Of a stretch of 64,000 nucleotides of DNA, positions 1-11,086 are shown in pieces. Numbering within the stretch: position 1 is the first letter of the stretch; the number at the start of each line of letters is the position of its first letter. Location of the stretch: contig NC_018253.1 of assembly GCF_000227135.1 (NCBI RefSeq), forward strand, positions 704,762 through 768,761, in the 5' to 3' direction. The position numbers were made by a program, and so were the translations under genes. Origin of the DNA: Leishmania donovani (Eukaryota; Euglenozoa; Kinetoplastea; Trypanosomatida; Trypanosomatidae). The notes beneath the pieces are model-generated. The model saw only the letters and a program-made list of their open reading frames with translations. It was not told where the DNA came from and searched no databases.

Positions 1-1397
1 CGCCGTGCATGCGTGTGCGCCTGTCCAACTCCCGTCTTTTCACGCTGCAGGCTGTGGGAGGCGGTGGTGCGGTCGGCAGGCCAGCATGAAGAAGCGCATG
101 CGAGCGAGTGACCGGAGTCACCCGTGGCGAAGCAGCTCGTGTTACCGCTCGAATGGATGCGCTGTGCATCTGCTCCCGTATTCGAGGTCTTGTGTGTCAA
201 AGGGTTGCAAGACGACGAGCGAGCTGTGCAGGTGTGCTTGCTTGTATGAGGGGTTCGGGGGGGGAGCATGAGGCTGCAGGCACTGTGCGGCCTTCCAGCA
301 TCCGCCANNNNNNNNNNNNNNNNNNNNNNNNNNNNNNNNNNNNNNNNNNNNNNNNNNNNNNNNNNNNNNNNNNNNNNNNNNNNNNNNNNNNNNNNNNNNN
401 NNNNNNATGTGAGCTTCATTGAGTTGCAATCTTCAACGAAATCTATGTCTGACGGCCCAGGGCGCCTTGTGCAGCGGTTGGCTCGGTGGCTGGCCTTGTC
501 TCTCTCTCTGTGTACGTAGGTTAGTTGCGCGCACCGTTCCATATGGCCGTAACGTGCTCCTTTACCTTCCATTTTTGTAGGCATCAGTGGGAGGAGGGCG
601 CACGCCGCTTTCGTCTTTCTCTCTCTCAACCGCGTCAGAGGGACATCAGGGATAGCGAAAGAAGGAACCGCTCAGGGACTCCGATGCTTCCTTGTGCAAG
701 CAGACACGCCTGCACACTCTTCACACCCTTCACACACAAAGACACACGCACACGCATATGCACACGTCACGCATGTGCGATGCTGCGAGCCGCATGCGGA
801 TGAAGCCTGCCTACCCGCTGCCTATGCACTTTTCCTGCTTCGCTCTGCGCTTTGCGATTTTCACCTCGCCGCCCTCCCCTCCCCCCTCCCCTTCTCTCAC
901 GCCACCTCGGCTGCTTTCTATTGTTTCGCCTCTCATCGATGCAGCTTCCATGTGCGTCTGTCTCTTCCTTTGCCGTTGCGTGTCTGCGCAGACGTCCTTT
1001 TCCCACCAAAACGAACATATAAGAAGCCTGCCGCAGCTGTCGTGGCCATCCTTGACGTTGCACTCGGCACCACTCGACCTCTGCCAATCGCGTGCATAAT
1101 CCTGGCATCGCACTCGTCACGCGCTCTTCGCCGACACCGCCCCTCTTTTTTGATCTCAGGAACGCAGGACGACAAAATTCGGGTACATCCTCTGCTCTAC
1201 CGCTGCTCCTCTTACCATCCAGAGCGAAACACATCAACAGTAGCCTCCACCTACTTTCCTACCTCTTCCGTTTCGCAAGCGCAGCACCGCACACACTGTC
1301 GTTTCCGCTGCGCAGTAGACAACGACGGTGAGGCAAGAGGGACGGCCGAACACACACACACACACACACACCAGAGCACACCAGAGCACATCAGAAC
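1..1397. other. Intergenic/UTR region with gap
   Basis: I see no coding sequence here. It holds an assembly gap at 308-406, a CT/CA-rich stretch and a (CA)n tract at 1351-1371 followed by two copies of a ten-base CCAGAGCACA unit. It is probably the 3' UTR of an upstream gene plus the 5' UTR of the sedlin-like gene. Two possible spliced-leader acceptors with upstream pyrimidine tracts are the AGs near 944 and 1279. Confidence 0.6.
308..406. other. Assembly gap (99 N)
   Basis: A run of 99 undetermined bases. The same size recurs at 10467-10565, so it is probably a placeholder and not a measured length. Confidence 0.99.
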
Positions 1398-2351
1398 ATG
1401 CCACTGGAGACGTGGGCGGTGGCCGCTGTCGCAATCGTCGACGTGGAGGGGACGCCGCTGCTGCTGCGCACCTACACGTCGCCAAAGGACGTGCTCAACT
1501 CTCCCGCAGCCCCGCTGCACGCGCATCTCTACGTTGGACCTGAGGACGTGATCAAGCTGCACTTTGTCCTCTTCGCTTCCCTGGACCGCTGTGAGGACAT
1601 GCGCGAAATGGCGGCGCTGCCGTCGACTGGCGCTGCGGCGCCCTCGTCAGCGGCGCTCGTGGGGGGCGGCACCGAGGCCTCCCTCGTTTCTAACAAGAGC
1701 GGTGAGTCGTCTATTACCGAGGTGGGGGGTGTGGTGGCCGGCGCCACGCCAGCCACAGCCTCCATGGCGAACGCGCCAGCAGCGAACACGGCGCGGCTCA
1801 TCTCTCCGACGACGGACGCAAGGTTTTTGGGAAAGCTGCTGGAGAGCCACCGCTTGCGAAGCTACGGCTTTCGCTCTGCCACTGGCATCCATACGCTACT
1901 GGTGACCGTAGGCAGTGATGCACCGGCGGATGCGATGGTGCCACTTTGCCGCGCCTTGTACGAGTGCGCCTCGGCGGCGCTGTGCAATCCGTTTCGATCT
2001 CCAGCTCAGTGCTGGCGCGCTCAGGAGCAGCTGTTGTGGCGAGCGCCGTCGTCTGCGCTTGGGGGCGAGACGGCCGGCGCGGCGACATCGCAGCTTGCGG
2101 AGGGGGCGGAAGGCAAATATGAAAGCCAGAGATTCCCTCCCTGCACGCAAGGCAGGGATGCTGCGGATGCCGCAAGGTGGACCTCCGTTCCATCCGGAGC
2201 GATGGAGTGGAGCTGGCCGCGACCGGCCCCAACCTCCGCCGCCGCTCTCACTGCGGAGCCAACACTGGCGCTGTCGCGCACCTTCAATACACAGCTTGAG
2301 AAGCTGCTGTCAAGCTTCACCGTAACGGCACGGAGCTGCATCGTTCGGTGA
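1398..2351 (+). CDS. TRAPPC2L/sedlin-like TRAPP complex subunit
   Basis: Predicted 317-residue protein of the sedlin (TRAPPC2/TRAPPC2L) longin-like family, which forms part of the TRAPP tethering complex acting as Rab exchange factor at ER-Golgi and Golgi membranes. The N-terminal strand (about residues 5-25, a hydrophobic run ending TPLLLRTYTS), the LHFVLFASLDRCED segment (about 55-68) and the later FLGKLLESHRLRSYGFRS plus hydrophobic TLLVTVG strand (about 138-172) follow the order of the family fold. The protein is more than twice the usual length of about 140 residues. The excess is an Ala/Ser-rich insertion at about 70-135 and a low-complexity stretch near 215-285, which look like disordered loops. 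The start is the first ATG of the frame after a (CA)n-rich leader. I favour TRAPPC2L over TRAPPC2 because of the N-terminal wording, with moderate certainty. Confidence 0.8.
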   Translation: MPLETWAVAAVAIVDVEGTPLLLRTYTSPKDVLNSPAAPLHAHLYVGPEDVIKLHFVLFASLDRCEDMREMAALPSTGAAAPSSAALVGGGTEASLVSNKSGESSITEVGGVVAGATPATASMANAPAANTARLISPTTDARFLGKLLESHRLRSYGFRSATGIHTLLVTVGSDAPADAMVPLCRALYECASAALCNPFRSPAQCWRAQEQLLWRAPSSALGGETAGAATSQLAEGAEGKYESQRFPPCTQGRDAADAARWTSVPSGAMEWSWPRPAPTSAAALTAEPTLALSRTFNTQLEKLLSSFTVTARSCIVR

Positions 2352-3278
2352 GTCGCTAGATGCATCGCAGGTGATCTCAATCTCTGTCACGTGGCTTCCC
2401 TTTCAGCCTTTACAGTTCTTTTCGTTTTTGCCTGGCTCGATCTTCGAGTTGTTCGAGATGGAAGGGGGAGAGGTGGGCACGGCGTGACGGGCGAGAGAAG
2501 CCGCGAACCCCCATCCTTGTTGTGGTGTGCACGTGCTGTTGGGCGGAAAGATGGTGGATGGCAGAGTCGGTGAGGGCCCACTGCTTCTTGTGCGTGTGCA
2601 TGCCCTGTCTTCCCATGCCATGCTGCTTGTGTCTCTGTCACCGGCGCAAGGAACCTGTTAAGATATCGAGAAACTCGAGGCGGTTTGAGCGGTGGGGTGG
2701 GAAGCGGGAGAGGAAGTTGTGCGGCTGCCACCTTCCCTCTCCGCCAAAGCACTGCAGTTATGCCATACGCGGTGCAGCGTGATAGGCCGCCTTGCTCTGC
2801 AGGGTGCAAGAAACATACACAAGCAAACACAGCCGGTGCACCAGGATAACGAGCGAAGGTGCTAGTGCCTCTGCAACAGGTGCGGGTGCCACCTCGAACG
2901 CTTCTGCCGTAGGCTGAGTGGCTCCTGTACCCTTGCAGCCCCTCACACGCTCCTTCTTATTGCTTCTATCATCTCTACCCTCCCCTTCCTCCTCTCCCTC
3001 TCCCTCGGTGGTACCTCCCCCTCTCTCCTACCCCCGGACAACAGGAAAAGGGGACGCGTGCGTTGCCTCGTCACCCCTTCCCCTCCCTCCCCCTTTGTGT
3101 TGCTTCGGACGCCTGTTCCTTTGTGGGTTTTGTGTGCTTTATACCCCCCTTTTCGCTTGGTTTCTCTCTTTGTTTCGTGTGTGCAACGGCGCACACTTGA
3201 CACGTGTCACGGGGGGTCGCAGAGATCGAGCGCGCACATACACAGCTAAACACACACACACACACGGCAGGCCGTAGA

Positions 3279-3328
3279 GCGCTTCCCCTCTTCTCTTTCT
3301 CGTTCCTCTACCTTTGACTCTTTCATAG
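3279..3328 (+). promoter_or_regulatory. Polypyrimidine tract and probable spliced-leader acceptor
   Basis: A nearly pure C/T stretch runs to TTTCATAG, with the AG at 3327-3328. This is the classic trypanosomatid trans-splice layout and would give a 5' UTR of about 208 bases before the ATG at 3537. Confidence 0.6.
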
Positions 3329-3368
3329 GTGCCCTTCATATCGGTACGCACACACCCGTACATACCTC

Positions 3369-3371
<3 letters not shown>

Positions 3372-3399
<28 letters not shown>
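3372..3399. repeat. (CA)n microsatellite
   Basis: An uninterrupted dinucleotide run in the likely 5' UTR of the exportin-7-like gene. Confidence 0.95.
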
Positions 3400-3536
3400 T
3401 TAGAGTCGAACACACACGCGCCTTCCTTTCTATACACCCACCTACCCACCTCACCGCACACAGACACTCAGACACGCGTTCAATGAACATAAAGCCCCGG
3501 TAACTCTTGTGCACACACGAAAAACGTAGTACGGCA

Positions 3537-6500
3537 ATGGGCTCCGTAGAGGAGATCGACTCCCTGGCGGAGTCCATGTACGCCAGTCCGGATCCGGAGG
3601 CTCGCCGGCTCGCGCAGGAGCGTCTCACTGCTCTCACGCAGGAGAACGCAGACGTAGCCCCGCTCGAGGCGATTTTTGCGCGGTCCAACAACCAATATGC
3701 ACTGATGTTCGTGTCGCAGGGCGTGGTGACGTGGTTCAGAGCGAACCGAAAGTGGCTCTCCAACGAGCAGCGCTTCGAGGTGGTGGTGAACATGTGTGGC
3801 ACTTGCGTGCAGCGGGTCAGTCTTGCCGGCGCCCCGCGGCACGTGACGCTGGGCCTCATGAACGCGTACGCGAAGCTGACGAAGTTGTGCTTTGAGAAAG
3901 GCGCGCTTCTGGTGGAGGCGGTTGCCTTCGCGCTGCAGATGCTTCACGACGCGTCACCCTCATACGCGAAGAGCGTTTCACAGAACGGCGGGTGCGGCAC
4001 GGCAGCCGGCTCGCACGGAGGCAACGACGACAAAGCAAACCTTATCGGCTCCTCGAACGGCGGCGAGTCATCCTCGTCAGCGATGGTCGGCGGCGCGAGT
4101 AGCATCTCTGCCAGCAGTGGTGGCGGTGGCCCGAGCAGCAACGACGGTGGCCCGCTTGGCTACGGCATCATCCGGCACTCCCGCTTTGCCCCGACCGGGT
4201 ACCGTAACGAAGAGGAGCGTCGCACTGCCTACTATGTTGCCCTGCTGCTGCTCAGCACCCTCGTTAATGAGTTTAGCAAGTACGACTCGGCCAAATCGCA
4301 GACGTACATGAATTTCTCCTCTCACCGCCGCTGCAGCAACAACTTCCGCGACGAGTGCATGCTGGACATCTTCGTCGCCAGCGTGGCCGAGCTGGAGGGC
4401 ATTAACGGCGCATCTCCCATGGTGCTGGAGGTGACGGAATTTGTGCGGGACTGCCTCACTTATGATTTCATGGCCATCATGGTCGATGAGACCGAGGAGG
4501 CGCTTTCAGCCCAGTTCCCGAGCTCATGGAAGGGGGTGCTTCTTGCGCCTCACACGTGGGACGTGTTGTGGGGCCAGCACGCCACACTGCCCTACCCCCA
4601 CTGCGCCACGCTGCTCACGGGCCTGACGAGCATGTGCGGCGTCCGTCGCACCTTCTTCGAGTCGACCGAGGAGCGTGTACAGTACCTGAACGGTGCCCTG
4701 ACCCACCTCGTCCGCACAATGCAGCTCACCGACGGACGGTTGAAGGTACCGCACTACGTGACGGTGCTGGCGGAGGCGTGCTACCGCTTCGTTTCCCCGT
4801 TCGGCTATCGCGATCTCCACCTCAGCTCCGTCTTTCAGACGTGGGTGTCAGCAGTCCGTGCCGTGTCATTGGACGTCTTCCGCATCCCATTCGGCCAGTC
4901 CGGCTCCTTCACGACAGCGACAACCCTGCTCAACTTCTGGAGCCGGTTGGCGACCTCGCGGCGCATGTACAGCATGTCGGAGGAGTCCGCGAAGGATCTG
5001 GAGCTCATCTCGCCCGAGCTGGTCATGTGCTTCTTTGAAGCCCGCGTGCAGGTGTCAGGCGGCAGTGGCCAGCAGGGGTCATTGCGCCGTGACACGAACA
5101 ACGCTAACGGCGACCTAGAGGGGATGGAGTACAACATGGAGTTTGACGAGGACTTTGAGGCCACGATGGAGTCGATTCTCGCGCAGTCGGACGCCGCGGC
5201 GACGCTCGCTCTGCTGGAGCACACGGAGGCGATGAGGCTGCTGGCGAACTACGTTCACAACGGGCTAGGCTCGAACGTTCTGACGAGCCCCAGCGCCACC
5301 ACCTGGCTGTTCTACCTCGCCGGCGGGCTCGTGCGGCATGTGCTGAGTGCCGTCGAGGAGTCGGCGGTGGAGGCCTGCTCGGGCTTCTTCATGTTCTGTG
5401 TGGATTGCGCGAATCATCGCCGCAGCGGCGCCGCTGCTCCATCGAGGTCGTCTCTCTACAGCTCCTACGTTGAGCGTGCACTCCTGCACTTCTTGACGAT
5501 GGTGCAAAGTGTGCTCAGCTCCTCGCGCCTGCACGAGGCACTCAACACCGTCGTCACGAACGTCTTCCAGTCTCGGGTGGCGCTCTTCCAGTTCATACTC
5601 AACAACACAGGGCACAACATCATGCGTGGTGTCACAGGCAACCGCACCACTGACGAGGAAACAGCGCACATTATCCGCGAGTCCATCGAGCTCATCCGCA
5701 ACGCATGCATGGATGTCCCGCACGCCATGCTAGCCGAACTGCACCTTGAACTGCCTCCGGTTGTGGAACTACCCTTGGCGCAGTCGGTACAGACCTACAA
5801 GCTGCGCACCAACCTCTCTGCGGTGCTGTGGCGGCTGCTCAGCGTGACGCCGTATTCGCAGGCTAACCTGAAAGTGTTCCTTCAGCCGATCGAGCTGTGC
5901 ATGCAGAACACTCTCGGCGGCGGCGGCGGCAACGACGCGCTCTTCACGGCGGGCTGGATGCGCGACCTGCGCGGCGTCGTGTTGGCGCTACGGGACAGCG
6001 CAGATGGGCTCAGCGACTTTGTTGAGTGGGTATGTGACCACGCCAGCTCCTTCCACGAGGTGCTGCACCGGTCCGCGGCGCAGCACAGCATGGTGATTGT
6101 CTCCTTTCTGCGCTTCCTTGAAGAGCTCGTCTCGCAGATGGGGGGTCGGTGCACGCTGCCGTGCTGCACCGCGCACAGCTCCTGCGGTCTCATGCTCTTC
6201 AAGCACATGTGCTCCCTCATGCAGAGCATCATTGAGCAGTGCATCACAGAAGAGCACATTCAACGCGTGAGCAGCGCCGGCGGAGGTGGTATGGTTGATG
6301 GCGCGTATGACATGATGCTGAAACCGTTGGCGTTGTCCCTGAGTGTGCTGAGGAAGTCGATCCAGGGCGGCTTTGTGCCGCTCGGGGCCATGGCTTTCTA
6401 CCACGACGAGACCTACGACAACGTCCTCCTCGGCCTGCTGCGCATGGTCGGTGTGTTTCCGTTTGTATACTTTAGGGAGTACCCGAAGGTGCCCTACGCC

Positions 6501-7205
6501 GTTGTGAACATGCTACGCACCGTGACTGAGGAGTTCGCCTATCGCCCTCTCATGAGCCTCGACGCCAGCGAGCTGGAGAAGCTCATCTCCTTCGTCGTGT
6601 ACCTCTGCGAGGACGTCGACACGCAGACCGGAACGCTGCTACATGGGCTGTCCTTTCTCAGCTTCATTGCTGGCCTTATTAGAGAGGTCAAGGCGCTCTC
6701 CACACAAGCGGTGTCGCCAGCGCTAGAGGCGCGCACGCACGGCACCCCTCCGCCGTCTCCGATGCAGCTGCCCTCCTTCTACGCGAGCCCGTCTGGCCGT
6801 CTTTCGGGCACCCCGGGCAGCCTTGGTGGCCGCAGCGGCGGTGGTGCAGGCGGCCGCTCCGGCTGTGGTGCCTCGGCGCCACGGGCGACGCGACTGGCGA
6901 GGGAGGCGCTGGCTCGCACACTGGAGCCATTCAACTCGCTCTGGGAGCGACTCATCTCGGTTGCCATGAACGTCATTGTATGCCAGGACCGCGCCCTGAG
7001 CGTCAGCTGCGCGGTGGTGTACCCCATCTTCGAGGTGCATCCGCCGTTCTGGTACTCCTTCGTGGAGAACTTTGTGCGTACCTACCCAGAGCGAAAGCAG
7101 CCGATGGTGCGTGAGGCGCTCTCCACCCTATCCCACGCCGCTGAGTCGCAGGACAAGTTTTTTTCGGAGGTGTTCACCTTTCGTCAGACAATGCGCAATC
7201 TGTGA
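3537..7205 (+). CDS. Exportin-7 (RanBP16)-like nuclear transport receptor
   Basis: Predicted 1222-residue karyopherin-beta family protein, expected to be a RanGTP-binding helical-repeat receptor moving cargo through the nuclear pore. An importin-beta N-terminal-like start (residues about 5-60, with NNQYALMFVSQGVVTWFR) is followed by alpha-helical HEAT-type sequence. The stretch around residues 300-400 (FRDECMLDIF, then CLTYDFM, FPSSWKGVLL, GVRRTFFES) reads like the middle of exportin-7. The family is usually about 1,090 residues. The extra length lies mainly in two Gly/Ser/Pro-rich insertions, about residues 146-212 and 1056-1120. I chose the ATG at 3537; the frame is open further upstream but has no earlier ATG near it. 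Exportin-4 is the nearest alternative. Confidence 0.85.
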   Translation: MGSVEEIDSLAESMYASPDPEARRLAQERLTALTQENADVAPLEAIFARSNNQYALMFVSQGVVTWFRANRKWLSNEQRFEVVVNMCGTCVQRVSLAGAPRHVTLGLMNAYAKLTKLCFEKGALLVEAVAFALQMLHDASPSYAKSVSQNGGCGTAAGSHGGNDDKANLIGSSNGGESSSSAMVGGASSISASSGGGGPSSNDGGPLGYGIIRHSRFAPTGYRNEEERRTAYYVALLLLSTLVNEFSKYDSAKSQTYMNFSSHRRCSNNFRDECMLDIFVASVAELEGINGASPMVLEVTEFVRDCLTYDFMAIMVDETEEALSAQFPSSWKGVLLAPHTWDVLWGQHATLPYPHCATLLTGLTSMCGVRRTFFESTEERVQYLNGALTHLVRTMQLTDGRLKVPHYVTVLAEACYRFVSPFGYRDLHLSSVFQTWVSAVRAVSLDVFRIPFGQSGSFTTATTLLNFWSRLATSRRMYSMSEESAKDLELISPELVMCFFEARVQVSGGSGQQGSLRRDTNNANGDLEGMEYNMEFDEDFEATMESILAQSDAAATLALLEHTEAMRLLANYVHNGLGSNVLTSPSATTWLFYLAGGLVRHVLSAVEESAVEACSGFFMFCVDCANHRRSGAAAPSRSSLYSSYVERALLHFLTMVQSVLSSSRLHEALNTVVTNVFQSRVALFQFILNNTGHNIMRGVTGNRTTDEETAHIIRESIELIRNACMDVPHAMLAELHLELPPVVELPLAQSVQTYKLRTNLSAVLWRLLSVTPYSQANLKVFLQPIELCMQNTLGGGGGNDALFTAGWMRDLRGVVLALRDSADGLSDFVEWVCDHASSFHEVLHRSAAQHSMVIVSFLRFLEELVSQMGGRCTLPCCTAHSSCGLMLFKHMCSLMQSIIEQCITEEHIQRVSSAGGGGMVDGAYDMMLKPLALSLSVLRKSIQGGFVPLGAMAFYHDETYDNVLLGLLRMVGVFPFVYFREYPKVPYAVVNMLRTVTEEFAYRPLMSLDASELEKLISFVVYLCEDVDTQTGTLLHGLSFLSFIAGLIREVKALSTQAVSPALEARTHGTPPPSPMQLPSFYASPSGRLSGTPGSLGGRSGGGAGGRSGCGASAPRATRLAREALARTLEPFNSLWERLISVAMNVIVCQDRALSVSCAVVYPIFEVHPPFWYSFVENFVRTYPERKQPMVREALSTLSHAAESQDKFFSEVFTFRQTMRNL

Positions 7206-8529
7206 GAGGGGTGATGGTGGTGGTGATGGCCGTGGGCAGGTTGGACGAATGCAGCCTTGGCATGGATGCTATCATATGCACGTGGCCTCCGTAGGGGCTG
7301 CACTGGTTCTAGACACTGTTAACGATAAGATCAGAGACAATGATTAGTTCGGTGACAACAGTGATGTTGACATCTGTAAGTTCTTGGCCGGCTAATGGTG
7401 ATGGTGACGAGAAACGGTGTGGCATGTGCCGCCGTTTCTCCACCCTGCAAACGTGCTGCACGCGTTTGGCAGAGATGACTCACTATCAGCTCGCCCGTGC
7501 GTGCAACAGTGTGGACGCAAAGGCGTGTGTATGCGTGTAGGAGTGCCCATAAGGATGTGGCGATCTTCCTGTGTGCGCCTGTGTGTGTGTTTCTTCTGCG
7601 AACTGTTCTACACATAAACACGGCGATTACGTATAATGACTTTCAGTGCGCACTGACCCAGAGAACGGGAAGCCGCAACGAGCCGCGAAAAAAAAAAACG
7701 AGGAGGGACGACAACGGGGGCGGGGCGGCTAAACAAGAGGGAAGGGGAGGGAGGGTTAGTGGCGATAGTTGTGCGTGCGTGTCTGTGTGCTCTCTCGCCA
7801 TCGCCCCCTTTTCCTCCTCTTCTCACAAACTACGCGGCTCCTGTCCTAGTTTTCCTTTCACCGCTCAGCGTTCGCTGAGGATTCGCTCAGAAGCACGAGA
7901 GAGGCACCAGTCATTCCGCATTCGACGCCACACAGACACCCACGAAAAGATATGGTGACAGACACGCAAACATCCAAGCCAGTGCCACGTGAGAGAAGAC
8001 GACATTCACCGGCGGCCCTTTTCGCTGAAGCGTGTTTGCGGCGCTCGATATTCATCAGCTCTAGCAGCCACATGTGCATGAGACGTAAAAGATCGCCGCG
8101 GCTGCACAACACATGCAGAATGTGCGTGCTGAGGCATATTCTTTCCGTGCGCATGTATGTCTATGTGCTTGCGTGTGTGTGCTCGTGTGTACGTGTCTGC
8201 CAAGCAGTACGACCGCCTCTTTTTTACCGCTGCATCTTTGCCTGTGCACCACCTTCTCCGCGGCCTTGTTAGCACCCCGAACGTGCTCTTGCCTGCTCTC
8301 AGGTGTGCATGATTGCGCGCATGCAGGACTGGCCCCCGGTTCATCGGCGCTGAGCACCACACCACACAAATACACATTAAAGCGGAGAACATTAACACCC
8401 CAACTCGCACACAAGCGCCACCGCGCCTTCTGCACCGTCTCCAAGAGCGAGCGAGAAGCGAGAAGAACGAGCGCCGGGCAAGGCAGTCACGCACGCACAG
8501 CCAGTGCCAAAAGGAAGCACACGGGCAAC
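7206..8529. other. Intergenic region
   Basis: No supported gene. It is mixed GT-rich and CT-rich sequence with a run of A near 7687-7698 and purine-rich sequence after it. Candidate acceptors for the downstream gene are the AGs at 8271-8272 and 8301-8302, each after C/T-rich sequence. Confidence 0.65.
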
Positions 8530-9510
8530 ATGTCTGCTTTGAACAGCCGCACCGTCGAGGAGGTCCGAAAGGACTACGCGAAGCTGCTGGACCCACAGGA
8601 GCCATTGGACAGCCGCATGCGCGAGCTTTACCGGCTCAAAGAAGATTGCCTCAAGACCGCAGCCGGTGTGACGGTAATCCTGGAGACCATCGACACCACC
8701 GATTCAGTCTTGCTGCAGCACGAGCTAGCCTACAACGCTGGCCAGAGCGGCCGCGAGGAGGCCGTACCGGAGCTGGAGCGCATCCTGCGCACCACTAGCT
8801 ACGATGTCGTCACGCGGCATGAGGCGGCTGAGGCGCTTGGGGCCATCGGCTCGCCGCTCGCGCTGCAGGTACTCGAGGCGCATAGTGACCCCACCACAGA
8901 GCCGGAAGCGCCGATACGCGAGACCTGCGAACTGGCATTGGCCCGAATCGCCATGAAAGAAACGAAGGGTGACGCTGCCGTGGCTCCGCCAAGCGGATGC
9001 GAGTTCGTGTCTGTGGATCCGTCGCCGGCGTTTAGCGCGCTGTATTCCAGCACTGACGAGCCAGTGCCGCACACCGTGGAGGAACTGGAGGCGGTGCTGC
9101 TGGATACGTCGGGCCGCACACGACTGTTCCGCCGTTACATGGCCATGTTCACCTTGCGCAACTTGGCGACGGAGGCGGCGGTCGCCGCGCTCTGTCGTGG
9201 CCTTCGCGAGGATAACGTCTCGGCACTGTTCCGCCACGAGGTGGCTTTTGTCCTCGGGCAACTCGAGCGCCCGAGTAGCCAGCCAGCTCTGATTGCGGCT
9301 CTTAAGGACGAAGAGGAGGCACCGATGGTGCGGCACGAGGCCGCGGAGGCGCTCGGCGCGATCGCCGATCCGGCGACGCTGCCAGTGCTAGAGAGCTACG
9401 CTACACACCACGAGCCGATCGTCCGCGATAGCTGCGTGGTGGCGCTGGAAATGCACAAGTACTGGGCGAACTTCAACGGCCTCGCTCATCAGCAGCAGCA
9501 GGAGGCGTGA
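8530..9510 (+). CDS. DOHH: Deoxyhypusine hydroxylase
   Basis: Predicted 326-residue HEAT-repeat di-iron enzyme that hydroxylates deoxyhypusine in eIF5A, the last step of hypusine formation, in the cytosol. The four His-Glu metal-binding motifs are all visible: H64-E65 in [13 protein letters not shown]97-E98 in [14 protein letters not shown]236-E237 in [12 protein letters not shown] and H269-E270 in [13 protein letters not shown]. They form two bi-lobed pairs with identical 33-residue spacing, as expected for the family. Length is close to the usual 300-330 residues; an approximately 50-residue linker (about 145-200) joins the two halves. The ATG at 8530 immediately precedes the conserved N-terminal helix, so this start is preferred over upstream in-frame codons in the leader. 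All ligands are intact, so an active enzyme is expected. Confidence 0.95.
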
Positions 9511-10466
9511 GAGGGGTGTTCAACAGGAGAGTAAGGCAAGGTGACTGCGGTGTGTGGTCATGCGTGCTGTGTGGCCTCTCCAGCCCCCTCCCTCCGGTTC
9601 TTTTTCGTGTCTCTGCTTGACGCGTTCTGTGTATCCTCAAGAAACCAGAGTTATTGTCTTGCTTAATGCCAGTATGCGAGGCCTGTTTCTCTCGCCGAGG
9701 CCTTTTAGTCATGTGTGTGTGCGCGCATGCATGGGGGTGCACGTTCTGCTGTACGTGGGTTCGACGCTGTGTAATCACTAAAATGCCATAACAGATGCAA
9801 GCGAAAGTGAATCGATATCAAGCCGATCCGAACGATTTTGCTTGCGTGTGCTTGCGGGAATGTAGATGTCTGCTCTCGGTGCAGTTTCCGTGCTTTGGCC
9901 ACAGATGGCGGTGGACGTGTGTGCGTGCAGGTGTAGGGTGGCAGGGTAAATGCGGGAGGCACCGTAAAGTATGTTTTGCGAGATAATCTGATTTCCCGCT
10001 GCTGTCTCTCTCTCTGTCTTGCCTTCCACCTCCTTCCTCTCTCTGCGTGGCTGGTAATGGCGTTGCACAGCCGTGCCCATGCGTGTGTCTACGTGCGCGT
10101 GCTGGTCAGTCCGAAACACCCCTTTGCCCGCGGTTCTTCTCCCTCTTCTTTCACGCCTCACCCAGCCCGGCGCGTTCTTCTCGCGCGCAGACCCGTCTCA
10201 CCTCCGCCCCCCCCCCTCCCCCATTTGTTCCCTCGCCGTTCATCTCTTTCTCTCTGCACCACCCTGTGGTGGCTCTTCTCGGGCACACCCTTCCCTTCGT
10301 TATACGCGAGCCCATGGGCTTTTACAAGAACTCGCACCCCTCCACATCGGTATCGACAAACATGCCGTCTAATGGTGAAGGCACGCTTTGAGGAGCGAAG
10401 GCGGGCAACGCATTCGCGCGCTCTCTGTCTCCCCTCAACTTTTTCGCTTCTCCCCTCGGCCGGCGA

Positions 10467-10565
10467 NNNNNNNNNNNNNNNNNNNNNNNNNNNNNNNNNN
10501 NNNNNNNNNNNNNNNNNNNNNNNNNNNNNNNNNNNNNNNNNNNNNNNNNNNNNNNNNNNNNNNNN
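10467..10565. other. Assembly gap (99 N)
   Basis: A run of 99 undetermined bases inside CT-rich intergenic sequence. It is a probable placeholder of unknown true length. Confidence 0.99.
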
Positions 10566-11064
10566 GGAGGAAGGACGGGTAGCAACGCACTCTCGTCAGC
10601 ATGCAAGCGCAGACATATGCACCTGTCTCTCCCCTTGTGCTAAAGACGCCTTCGAATCCTGCCGGTATGGCCCTCTCGGTGTGTACGCGGCACGACCGCG
10701 CACACACAGACACACAAGCCGCCCCAGCAGTCGGATCGATGGAGACGGATGTGCCGACTCGCCTGATGGCCTCGGTGTTATTTTCTCGCCCTCTCCCCAT
10801 CTCTATCCCCTCCCGCTCTCTCGCACGCTGGCGAAGGAGAGCAAGCACTCGTATCGGTATATGCATGCATGTGTGGGTATATGCAACCCGATATACACAC
10901 GCACAGGAACGCACACTAAGATAGCACCCATACCCCCTTCCCTCCCCCCATATATACACATAAGCAGAGCGACACTGAAGCACAGCACACCAGCGCATGC
11001 CCTCACCAATTCCCCATCACCCTCCTTTTTTCCATCGCGCTTTCTCGCTGGCCTCACGTCAGGC

Positions 11065-11086
11065 GTTTTTTTTTTGCCTACTGCAG
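11065..11086 (+). promoter_or_regulatory. T-rich tract and probable spliced-leader acceptor
   Basis: A run of T followed by CCTACTGCAG, with the AG at 11085-11086. It would leave about 242 bases of 5' UTR before the TLC-domain gene. An alternative AG lies just upstream near 11061. Confidence 0.5.

Larger units (their letters stand above)
2352..3536. other. Intergenic region, pyrimidine- and CA-rich
   Basis: No gene seen. It contains long C/T tracts (about 2950-3180), short (CA)n runs near 3250 and a (CA)n microsatellite at 3372-3399, then the trans-splice acceptor for the exportin gene. Confidence 0.7.

Noticed and set aside
694..1551. 285-codon open frame before and into the sedlin-like gene
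   Set aside because: It overlaps the sedlin-like gene in another frame, and its translation reflects CA and CT repeats (runs of Thr-His) with no recognisable protein features.
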